A DNA stretch of 64,000 nt, taken from assembly GCA_003635265.1 (NCBI GenBank), contig PYIZ01000053.1:62001-126000 (forward strand). Direction: 5' to 3'. Under the pieces are notes generated by a model. That model did no database searches. It was given only the letters and a program-made list of their open reading frames with translations, and was not told where the DNA came from. The position numbers were made by a program, and so were the translations under genes. The DNA is from Candidatus Poribacteria bacterium. Its GTDB lineage: Bacteria; Poribacteria; WGA-4E; PCPOR2b. This document shows, piece after piece, positions 20,864-29,361 of this stretch (its first letter is position 1; each line of letters starts with the position of its first letter).

Positions 20864-21048
20864 GCTCGATCGTATTTTCTTACTATCTCGTCTAAGACGC
20901 TTTCAAAATCGGTCGCCGATTCGTGGGTGGCTTCCTGCCCTTCCTTGTCTCGCAGATAGGTCAGATAGTCAACCCCCGCTTTCAATTGTTCTGTCGAGAG
21001 TTGCTTGATTAACTCAACCGCTTGCTGTTGTAGGTCTGCTTTTCGCAT
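20839..21048 (-). CDS. Antitoxin partner of the Fic/Doc toxin
   Basis: Short protein from internal Met (MRKADLQQQAVELIKQLSTEQL...) overlapping the toxin start by 25 bp. Confidence 0.65.
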   Translation of the reverse strand: MRKADLQQQAVELIKQLSTEQLKAGVDYLTYLRDKEGQEATHESATDFESVLDEIVRKYDRAWKTLGKP

Positions 21049-21224
21049 GGGGCTCCTCTTTCGTTCTGTTTGCCCTCTATTGTTTGAATAGTGGATTGGC
21101 ACGGATTATTGGTATATTAACCCAAGTTGTTAGTTGATAAACCAGGCAGGGGGCGTACCTTCCAAATCGCGACTCTGACGCTTGATATTTCCCATTGATT
21201 GTGTTCAACTCACGTTGCGACCTA

Positions 21225-21296
21225 AAGCCCCAGCGGGGCGATATGTATATAGAATATCAGTGTCCTAAGTCCCCTAGCCCCAGCGGGGCGACATGT
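21225..21296. repeat. Two copies of the AGCCCCAGCGGGGCGACATGT palindromic repeat
   Basis: 21225-21246 (aagccccagcggggcgatatgt) and 21276-21296 (agccccagcggggcgacatgt). Confidence 0.85.
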
Positions 21297-21405
21297 GTCG
21301 CATTGGGATCATGCCTGATATATTGAGAATCCGTAATTCTCTTCCTTCATCGTCTGAATCGCGGATTAACGGATTACACGGATTAAAAAACATCGGCGGT
21401 GATGC

Positions 21406-22404
21406 TTATTGCTGGGGTGTCAACATTGCGGCGATGTCTGCCGGTAGTTTAATGCCTATTATCCGCTCAAAGTCCGGGACGCTCGCGTAGTCGTTATGAA
21501 ACGAAGTGATGATATTTACACCCATGTCCCTGGCAGTTGTTAGATCAAACTTGGCTCTTTCCCATTCGCTGAGGTGTAACCATGCTTCGCCGCGACTCGC
21601 ATAAGACTCAGCAAGGTCAGGTTTCCGTTGTATCGCTCTGTTATAATCTTCAATCGCACGGGCATACTCGCCTGTTTTAGTGTAAGCATTGCCACGATTG
21701 TTATAAGCTTCAACAAGCTTAGGTTTTATTTCTATCGCTGTGGTATAGTCTACGATGGCACGGTCATAATCGCCTTTTTCCCCGTAAGCTCGACCACGAT
21801 TGTAATGTGCCTCAACGAGATCCGGCTTTAGTTGTATGGCTTTGTCGTAATCTGCGATAGCTCGGTCAATCAGGCCCTTTTCTCGATAAGCGGCACCGCG
21901 ATTGCTGTAAGGTTCAGCATAATTTGGGTTGAGCTTTATTGCTCTGGTACAATCTTCAATCGCACGAGCATAATTGCCCTCACTGCGGTAAGCTCCACCA
22001 CGATTGTTATAGGCGTAGGCATAATTGGGGTTCAGCTCTATCACTTTGGTAAAATCTTCAATCGCACGGGCAAAATTGCCTTTAGCGTAGTAAGCCATAC
22101 CACGACTGTTATGGGCAATGGCATAATTGGGTTTGAGTTGTATCGCTTTGTTCAGATCTTCGATGGCACTGATAAAATTGCCTTTAGCGTAGTAAGCAAT
22201 ACCGCGATTGTAATAGATGTTGGCATCATCCGGTTTGAGTTGTATTGCTTTGGTAAAGTCCGCGATAGCACGGTCATACTCCCCCTTTTTGTCGTAAGCA
22301 ATACCACGACTATAATATGCCCTGGCGAGGGTAAGTTTATCTGGCTGTAACGCCCCAACTTCAGCGTGAGAGGTTATGCTTCGTGAGCTCATTCTAAATC
22401 TCAT
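21406..22404 (-). CDS. TPR repeat protein (possible C-terminal part of a broken FRG-TPR protein)
   Basis: 332 aa with about 8 34-aa TPRs; C-term 'IKLPADIAAMLTPQQ' shared with the downstream-oriented TIR-TPR paralog. Confidence 0.85.
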   Translation of the reverse strand: MRFRMSSRSITSHAEVGALQPDKLTLARAYYSRGIAYDKKGEYDRAIADFTKAIQLKPDDANIYYNRGIAYYAKGNFISAIEDLNKAIQLKPNYAIAHNSRGMAYYAKGNFARAIEDFTKVIELNPNYAYAYNNRGGAYRSEGNYARAIEDCTRAIKLNPNYAEPYSNRGAAYREKGLIDRAIADYDKAIQLKPDLVEAHYNRGRAYGEKGDYDRAIVDYTTAIEIKPKLVEAYNNRGNAYTKTGEYARAIEDYNRAIQRKPDLAESYASRGEAWLHLSEWERAKFDLTTARDMGVNIITSFHNDYASVPDFERIIGIKLPADIAAMLTPQQ

Positions 22405-22651
22405 TTTTCTGATCGTGCCCTAGGAGCTGCGCTTTCTCTATTAAGTCCTGATTGATTCGGAGGAGCCAAGCCGGATTATTTCTCGCCCCTTTTGGTAAGC
22501 GGCGATAGGCAGATGCTTCTATTTCGTAGGACTCGTTTGAAACACCCCGAAACAGATATTGACCGTCATTGAATTGTGCTGCCCATTTGATAAAACTATT
22601 CAGCGTTTTGACACGGCTCGACGCTTTTTCTGCCATACTTTTTGTTCTCAC
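22394..22651 (-). pseudogene. FRG-domain N-terminal fragment
   Basis: 'TLNSFIKWAAQFNDGQYLFRGVSNESYEIEASAYRRLPKGARNNPAWLLRINQDLIEKAQLLGHDQKNEI*'; domain cut short, overlaps the TPR ORF by 11 bp out of frame. Confidence 0.65.
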
Positions 22652-22734
22652 GCAATGGTGATTTCTTCACTGTCTGAATCGCGGATTGTCGCGGATTCAG
22701 GGATTACACGGATTAAAAACATCGGCGGTGATGC

Positions 22735-25095
22735 CTATTGCTGGGGTGTTAGCATTGCGGCGATATCTGCCGGTAACTGAATGCCATGTTGTTCAATTCC
22801 TTGCTCCTTGGCAATTATCAGGTCTATTTTCGCTTTTTCCCGTTCTCCCAAGCGTAGCCATACCATACCACGATTATAATAGGCTCCGGGATAATTGGAT
22901 CTCCGCTCTATTGCTCTGGTATAATCTTCAATGGCCCGGGGATAATCTCCTTTTTTGTTGTAAGCTGTCCCTCGTCCGCAATAGGCTTCAGCATAGTTGG
23001 TATTGGATTGTACTGCTTTGGTGTAGCTTTCAATAGCACGATCATAATCACCTTTGTTGATGTAAGCATTCCCACAATTGTTATGGGCCATAGCATAATC
23101 TGGTTCAAGTGTTACTGCCGCATTATAGTCATCAACGGCACGGTCAATCTCACCTTTAGCATTGTATGCTACACCCCGATTGTTATAGGCTTCTGCATAA
23201 TTGCGATTCAGTCGTATCGCCTCAGTATAGTCATCAATGGCACGGGGATAATCGCCTTTTTTCCAGTACGCCTTACCCCGATTGTTATAGGCTTCTGTAT
23301 AATTGCGATTCAGTCGTATCGCCTCAGTATAGTCATCAATGGCACGGGGATAATCGCCTTTTTTGTCGTAAGCGTTGCCACGATTGTAATAGGCTTCAAC
23401 ATAGTCTGATTTGAGTGTCACTGCCGTATTATATTCATCAATGGCACGATCAACCTCACCTTTATCACTGTAAACCGCACCGCGATTGTTATAGGCGTTG
23501 GCATAATCAGATTTCAAGTCTATCGCCTTGTTATAGTTACTGATGGCATGGTCAAAATCACCTTTAACATGGTAAGCGGCCCCAAGACCAAAATAGGCTT
23601 CAGCATAATTGGACTTGTATTGTATTGCTTTAGTGTACTCGCCCATAGCACCGTCAATATCACCTTTGTTGACGTAAGCAGCCCCACGACCACAATAAGC
23701 TTCAGCATAATTGGACTTGAACTGTATCGCTTTGGTATAGTTCTCGATGGCAAGGTCATACTCGTCTTTGTGACTGTAGGCACTACCGCGATTGCTATAA
23801 GCCTCAGCATAATCAGGTTTCAAGTTTATCGCTGTGCTCAAATCTGCGATTGCACGGTCATAATCGCCCTTTTTGATGCAGGCACTACCGTGATTGTAAT
23901 AGGCGTGGGCAGAATCTGGTTTCAGGAGTATCACCTTAGCAAAGTCATCAACGGCACGGTTATAATCGCCTTTTTTATCGTAAGCACTACCCCGATTGTT
24001 ATAACCTTCTACATAATTGGGTTTCAGGTCTATTGCTATGGTATAGTCACCGATAGCACGGTCAATCTCACCTTTTTTTTCGTAAACAACACCGCGATTG
24101 TTATAGGCGAGATAAATAGGCCTCAAGTCTATCGCTGTGTTCAAGTCTTTGAGGGCACGGTCATAATCACCCATTTTGCCGTAAACGCCACCACGATTGC
24201 TGTAGGCTCCTGCGTCATCAGGTCTCAGTTGTATTGCTTTGGCAAGGTCCACAATGGCATGATCATACTCGTTTGTTTCTTGGTAAGAAATACCACGATT
24301 GTTATAGGCACCAGCATAATCCGGTCTCAGTTGTATTGCCTTAGTAAAGTCCACAACAGCAAGACCATGCTCGCCCGTTTCTTGGTAAGAAATACCACGA
24401 TTGTTATAGGCATCAGCATAATCCGGTCTCAGTTGTATTGCCTTGGTAAAACCTGCAATGGCAAGATCATATTCACCCCTGCTGTTGTAGATATTGCCGC
24501 GATTGTTATAGGCTTCAACCAGCTGCGGATATAATCTTAATGCTTCGGTATAATGCTCAACAGCTCTGTCATAATTTCTTCTATTTTGATGGGTCAGACC
24601 ATTGAAAAATTCCGCCACGGCATTTAGATTTACTGATTGTTCGACAGTATCTGCATTTATAGTTTCAGATGCAGCAGGTTGAACAATTTCACGGATACGC
24701 TGGAGGTTGACATCCCAATCCTCATAGAGACTAACATACTGAATATCCCGTAAGGTTTCTCCTGGACCAATGGGAAGATCAGGTATTTCACATTCGTTCA
24801 ACTTGACGGGGATAAACCATGCTTGGTCAATAGGTCGCAGACGAAGTTCTTCAATGGCGATCCTCAGTTCTTCGTTCATGTAGGTCCGATCGCGCTCGTA
24901 ATATTCCTTTGAGAAACACGCAATGAAAAAAGCCCCTTGTTGAATAGCCCGGCGAATTTCCCGCTTCCAGCGAGCTCCCGGAGCAAGATCTTTTCGGTCC
25001 AGCCAGACTTGGATGCCGTGTGATTTGAGTTCTTGGTAGAGATTTTTAACTATTTCTATATTTTCTTTAACGTAAGAGATAAAAACTTTTTTCAT
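22735..25095 (-). CDS. TIR-domain protein with a long TPR array
   Basis: N-term 'KKVFISYVKENIEIVKNLYQELKSHGIQVWLDRKDLAPGARWKREIRRAIQQGAFFIACFSKEYYERDRTYMNEELRIAIEEL'; then roughly 17-18 34-aa TPRs; ends 'IQLPADIAAMLTPQQ'. Confidence 0.93.
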   Translation of the reverse strand: MKKVFISYVKENIEIVKNLYQELKSHGIQVWLDRKDLAPGARWKREIRRAIQQGAFFIACFSKEYYERDRTYMNEELRIAIEELRLRPIDQAWFIPVKLNECEIPDLPIGPGETLRDIQYVSLYEDWDVNLQRIREIVQPAASETINADTVEQSVNLNAVAEFFNGLTHQNRRNYDRAVEHYTEALRLYPQLVEAYNNRGNIYNSRGEYDLAIAGFTKAIQLRPDYADAYNNRGISYQETGEHGLAVVDFTKAIQLRPDYAGAYNNRGISYQETNEYDHAIVDLAKAIQLRPDDAGAYSNRGGVYGKMGDYDRALKDLNTAIDLRPIYLAYNNRGVVYEKKGEIDRAIGDYTIAIDLKPNYVEGYNNRGSAYDKKGDYNRAVDDFAKVILLKPDSAHAYYNHGSACIKKGDYDRAIADLSTAINLKPDYAEAYSNRGSAYSHKDEYDLAIENYTKAIQFKSNYAEAYCGRGAAYVNKGDIDGAMGEYTKAIQYKSNYAEAYFGLGAAYHVKGDFDHAISNYNKAIDLKSDYANAYNNRGAVYSDKGEVDRAIDEYNTAVTLKSDYVEAYYNRGNAYDKKGDYPRAIDDYTEAIRLNRNYTEAYNNRGKAYWKKGDYPRAIDDYTEAIRLNRNYAEAYNNRGVAYNAKGEIDRAVDDYNAAVTLEPDYAMAHNNCGNAYINKGDYDRAIESYTKAVQSNTNYAEAYCGRGTAYNKKGDYPRAIEDYTRAIERRSNYPGAYYNRGMVWLRLGEREKAKIDLIIAKEQGIEQHGIQLPADIAAMLTPQQ

Positions 25096-25314
25096 TTCCC
25101 TGTTCTCCTTAATCTAGTGCCCGTCAAATATTGCTTAACCCAATCTTCCCTTCAGTTGAGTAACTTTCCGCACAATATCAGTTTCTCCATTGTCAGAATC
25201 GCAGATTATCGCGGATTAAGGGATTACACGGATTAAAAAATCCGCGCAATCCTCCCCGATTTTATCCCCGATACATCGGGACTAAGAAGCGGGATGTGCC
25301 ACTTAATCCGCGAT

Positions 25315-28300
25315 TCAGACATTTTCCGCTCCCTCCACAATATCAATTTCTTCAGGGGCAAGACCGTATAACAAGTATACTATCTGATCAATCCGTTTTT
25401 CAAGTTCGGATACATTTGCGTCCGGGTCAGTGCGTTTGGCATCGAGGATCTGATCGACAAGTTCAATAATTGGTTCTTGTTTTTCAGGAGACACATCAGG
25501 AATTGGCAATTGTTTCCAATCATCAGGATACAGGTGGATATTGCTGCGGCGATTTGCCCTCAAGAAATCATGTGCAGCAGCCGAGTTCATCACACCAAGT
25601 AGGAACTTCACACCAAAACGATGGCTGATCTTTTCAAGGTCTTCCCGCTGGGGTAAATCTAGGCGTCGAGGCTTTTCGTTACGGTAACGAGTCAACTTTT
25701 TAATCGATCTATTGTGTATACCGGATAAGCTATGCCAAAGAATGAATCCGACACTGCTTGGCGTGAAAATTAGGTACTGATTATCATAACAAACTTTTGG
25801 ATCCGGTCCAGGGCTTCGTTGAGCTAGAATTTTTTCACCGACTGTATACATTTCTGGAAATGTTGGTCTACGAAATTGTGAAGGGGCTCGATCAGATCCG
25901 TACTCTAGCCAAAGATTCATCACCGGAAGCCAATAATCTAAATGCTTTCCTTCTACAAATGGCTTGCAATGGAGTTCATCCTTCTTATCTGCAACTAAAT
26001 CAGAAGTGGTAAATTCCCCTTTAGCTGTCTTTTCGTTGCTACTTGGTGTCAGTCCATAACTAATGTAACAGATGTCTGATAAGGCAACCGTTGGGGTCAA
26101 AAACTGCTGAAGATTAATATCTTCCGGAAAAAACGCACGGTAGGTAAGGTTACATTGTTCACCAGTTGGCAAGAGCGTAACAGCACCGACTTCTGGATTA
26201 TGAACGCGGCGCTCTGGCTGTTGACGGCTGCCAGCTACCTTTTGAAACAGATAGGTAATGTTACGAACCCCTGCATCGAAGATTTTAATCTTACTAAAGA
26301 AGTCAAGTCGTAGGATTCGGCTATTTTTGAGAAACCAGTTTTGTGATTTCTGGGCGTATTTTGAGTGACAGTAGGCATCTGAGACAATGAGTGTTGTGAA
26401 GCCCTCTGGCTTGAGCAGCTTATAGCTGCGTTCAATGAAAGGAATATACAGATCCCACTTCTCCCAAAGGGTTTCATACTGGTTGCTATCCTCAATTTTT
26501 TGGCGCATTTTAAGGTGCTCATCACCTGAATCCGCCCTGACATAGGGTGGATTCCCAATTGTAATATCAAACCCATCTATGACACCAAACATCCATTCCG
26601 AATCAAACCAATCTGCACTTGCGTTCTGGTCGTAGGGGTCCCAATGGGCAATTTTCTCCGCATCATCGGGGGGCATCCCAATATCCTTTAATTCCTTCGC
26701 CAACCCTCGCCGCAATTTCTTGTCTTCTCGTTTACACGCCAGTTTCTGCGGGCGCGTCGTGGCGTGGAAATGCCGCTCGCGGTTATCGCCCAATTCCCGC
26801 TCTAAATCCCTCGCTTCGGGACTGGTCAGAGTTCTCTCTTCTTCGAGACCGATGAGTGTGTTTGCCGCGATAAACCGTGTCTCCAGATTCGGCAGCGGCT
26901 TGATGCCGAAGTTGTCGGCGTTGTTATCCGGCTCCTGCTCAATGGCAAGGGAGATGAAGAAGCGGAGTTTGGCGATTTGGCAGGCGATGGATTGAATGTC
27001 CACGCCGAAGATGCTGTTTTGGATAAGGTACAACTTCCGTCCGAAGTCCGAATCGCGGTAGCGTTTGAAAGTTTCGTTGATTTCGAGGAGTTCCTCACGT
27101 CGCGCTTGATCATCTTCCGTATCAAACGCATCCGCCGCGCGTTGGGCGGCACGCTCCTTTTGCAATGCTTCCCAGCGTTTGTTATCCGGATCTAGCCGCC
27201 GCAGTGCGAGGGTCAGTTTGTGCAAGACACCCATCGGAAACGCACCGGAACCAACCGCCGGATCCAGTATTTTAAGTTCTGAAATTGCTCGCACCACCGC
27301 GTCAGCTTCGCGGCTATCGAACCATTCGCTCGCATCGTCAAACACCTTCGCATAATCGAACAGATAGCGTAACCGTTTCTCCCAAAACTCCGCATCTCCG
27401 TGTGTTGGCGATACCTTTCCCGCTAGCGTCGTCACTAACGCCTCCTCCACCATGTAGTCTACGATGGGGCGCGGGGTATAGTAGGAGCCGGTCTGTTTCC
27501 GTGCCGTTGCGCCGGTTTCGGGGTTATATGCGGCGAGCAGATTTTCAAACACCTTGCCGAGCAGTTCTGGATCTAAAGCGACCTCTTGCTCTATCGGTGT
27601 GTTTTCCTCAACGGTGAACTTGTAATGTTCTAGGAGAGGAATCAAACCACGGTCCTTGTCAAAGAAGAGACGGTTGGGAACTCTCAACTTATCGTAATCC
27701 ACATCGGAAAAGCAGTCGATACGGTAGCCGCCGTCTCGTGTTGCTTCCTCGCTGTCGAGGCAGTCAAACAAGCCGCCGTTGATAAAGGGCGTTTTCTCAA
27801 ATAGCTCCAGCAATTTATCGGGGTCGGTTATCTGATCCTTGTAGCGATATAGTGAGAAATTGCGATGGCGTGGGTTTCCCCCTTCGCTAAACTTACGCTT
27901 TTCTATCTCGGTGTTCAGCGTGGCAAAAAATAGGTTTTGTAGGACGGCGCGGTAGTAGGAATTGCCGGCATCATGGTCATAGTCCTTCAGTAAGGGAGCG
28001 ATTTGCGCCTCATTGAACAGTTCATCGGCAACCAACCCCTTCTCCTTGATGAACCAGACGAATAGGAGGCGCGTGATTAAGCGGATGACGTGCTCCTCTG
28101 GATCTAAGCTGCGGTTTTTATCTGTGGGGAATTTCCCCACAGCAACCGCCCATTCAAACCAGTTGAACAGTTCCCGGTAGAATTTCTTGTTGAGTTCTTC
28201 GGTATCCAGTCGGGCAAGCCACGCCGCGAGTAAACCGTCAAAGTTCTCCTGTTCGTTGTGGTCACGCATCCACTTCGCACATTCCTCTAACGAAAGTGCA

Positions 28301-28878
28301 AACAGGATATCCAGATGCGCCCGGTGTGGATCATCTAAACGAATGTCCTTGATTAGCGTGACCTGTTCTAGCACGTCGCGGTCTGGGTCACGCCGGTGTT
28401 GACGGCGACCGACAAAACCGATGGTCAAACGGTCTTTAGCGCGAAAGAATACCACAACAGGCATCATAAATCGTTTATTAATCTCTCTCGTAAACTGGGC
28501 ATATTTGCTCCGGGGGTAGTCTGAATCTTTCAATTCAATTGCAAAGAATGTGAAAGTCCTCACATATCCCTCATCAAAGGTAGGCACCTCAAACAGCATC
28601 GGCTGATCGTCGGGGGCAATTTCCGTGCTGCTGACCTGAAACACCAGCTCGACTGATTCCACGTTCTTGCGGAATTCCCGCTCTGTGTCGGTGTTTTCGT
28701 TTCGCGCTGGAAATCGCCAGATAAAGTGATCCGCTGTTACCGGGAAGTTCGCAGTCCGATCGCTACAGTAGCCCAAAACCTCCAACAGGTCCTTTGAGGT
28801 TTCCAAAAAATCGTCGTCAATCATTGCCGACAAAGCGAATTCGATTTCTTCCTTCTTTCTGATTTCTTCGTTGTTCAT
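25315..28878 (-). CDS. Eco57I/type IIG-like adenine-specific DNA methyltransferase (restriction-modification type)
   Basis: 1187 aa; 'LLAAYNPETGATARKQTGSYYTPRPIVDYMV', motif I 'ILDPAVGSGAFPMGVLHKL', motif IV 'IGNPPYVR', TaqI-like C-terminal region. Confidence 0.93.
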   Translation of the reverse strand: MNNEEIRKKEEIEFALSAMIDDDFLETSKDLLEVLGYCSDRTANFPVTADHFIWRFPARNENTDTEREFRKNVESVELVFQVSSTEIAPDDQPMLFEVPTFDEGYVRTFTFFAIELKDSDYPRSKYAQFTREINKRFMMPVVVFFRAKDRLTIGFVGRRQHRRDPDRDVLEQVTLIKDIRLDDPHRAHLDILFALSLEECAKWMRDHNEQENFDGLLAAWLARLDTEELNKKFYRELFNWFEWAVAVGKFPTDKNRSLDPEEHVIRLITRLLFVWFIKEKGLVADELFNEAQIAPLLKDYDHDAGNSYYRAVLQNLFFATLNTEIEKRKFSEGGNPRHRNFSLYRYKDQITDPDKLLELFEKTPFINGGLFDCLDSEEATRDGGYRIDCFSDVDYDKLRVPNRLFFDKDRGLIPLLEHYKFTVEENTPIEQEVALDPELLGKVFENLLAAYNPETGATARKQTGSYYTPRPIVDYMVEEALVTTLAGKVSPTHGDAEFWEKRLRYLFDYAKVFDDASEWFDSREADAVVRAISELKILDPAVGSGAFPMGVLHKLTLALRRLDPDNKRWEALQKERAAQRAADAFDTEDDQARREELLEINETFKRYRDSDFGRKLYLIQNSIFGVDIQSIACQIAKLRFFISLAIEQEPDNNADNFGIKPLPNLETRFIAANTLIGLEEERTLTSPEARDLERELGDNRERHFHATTRPQKLACKREDKKLRRGLAKELKDIGMPPDDAEKIAHWDPYDQNASADWFDSEWMFGVIDGFDITIGNPPYVRADSGDEHLKMRQKIEDSNQYETLWEKWDLYIPFIERSYKLLKPEGFTTLIVSDAYCHSKYAQKSQNWFLKNSRILRLDFFSKIKIFDAGVRNITYLFQKVAGSRQQPERRVHNPEVGAVTLLPTGEQCNLTYRAFFPEDINLQQFLTPTVALSDICYISYGLTPSSNEKTAKGEFTTSDLVADKKDELHCKPFVEGKHLDYWLPVMNLWLEYGSDRAPSQFRRPTFPEMYTVGEKILAQRSPGPDPKVCYDNQYLIFTPSSVGFILWHSLSGIHNRSIKKLTRYRNEKPRRLDLPQREDLEKISHRFGVKFLLGVMNSAAAHDFLRANRRSNIHLYPDDWKQLPIPDVSPEKQEPIIELVDQILDAKRTDPDANVSELEKRIDQIVYLLYGLAPEEIDIVEGAENV

Positions 28879-28901
28879 CTGTTTTGTTCCTTGTTATGCG
28901 C

Positions 28902-28929
28902 GTAGGGAACGCAGATCTGCGTTCCCTAC
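28902..28929. repeat. Perfect 28-bp palindrome upstream of the methylase gene
   Basis: GTAGGGAACGCAGATCTGCGTTCCCTAC, 14+14 perfect. Confidence 0.9.
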
Positions 28930-28951
28930 AACCTGAACTGCGTAAGTCCTA

Positions 28952-29326
28952 ACATGTCGCCCCGCTGGGGCTTGGAATGAGGAGCGAATTGCCCGGCTAT
29001 AGACATGTCGCCCCTCTGGGGCTAAAAGCTAGGCTTCCCATTTTCTGTGCCTTATCCGCGTCATCTGTTAAATCCGTTTTAATCTGCGATTCAGACAAAT
29101 GGCACATGTCGCCCCGCTGGGGCTTGGGAGAAAGGACCTATCGCCTAGCTATAAACATATCGCCCCTCTGGGGCTAAAAGCTGGGCTTCCCATTTTCTGT
29201 GCCTTATCCGTGTAATCCGTTAATCCGTTTTAATCTGCGATTCAGACAACGGGCACATGTCGCCCCGCTGGGGCTTTGGTTATTTGCGTATTCCGCGTAC
29301 TATAAACATGTCGCACCTCTGGTGCT
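28952..29326. repeat. Three degenerate ~150-bp tandem units, each with two ACATGTCGCCCC(G/T)CTGGGGCT palindromes
   Basis: Palindromes at 28952, 29003, 29104, 29155, 29255, 29306; shared 'cttcccattttctgtgccttatccg..aatccgttttaatctgcgattcagaca'. Confidence 0.85.
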
Positions 29327-29361
29327 AAATATTCGCTTCCCGCTTTCTCGTTTTCCCGTTT

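Noticed and set aside
23548-24534. 328-aa + strand ORF (and others at 21832-22350, 23008-23409) across the TPR genes
   Set aside because: Repetitive hydrophobic antisense shadow ORFs of the TPR repeats; not credible proteins.
28952-29326. Possible CRISPR array
   Set aside because: Unequal spacing, the 'spacers' are themselves repeated, palindromic units alternate between two variants, and there are no cas genes.
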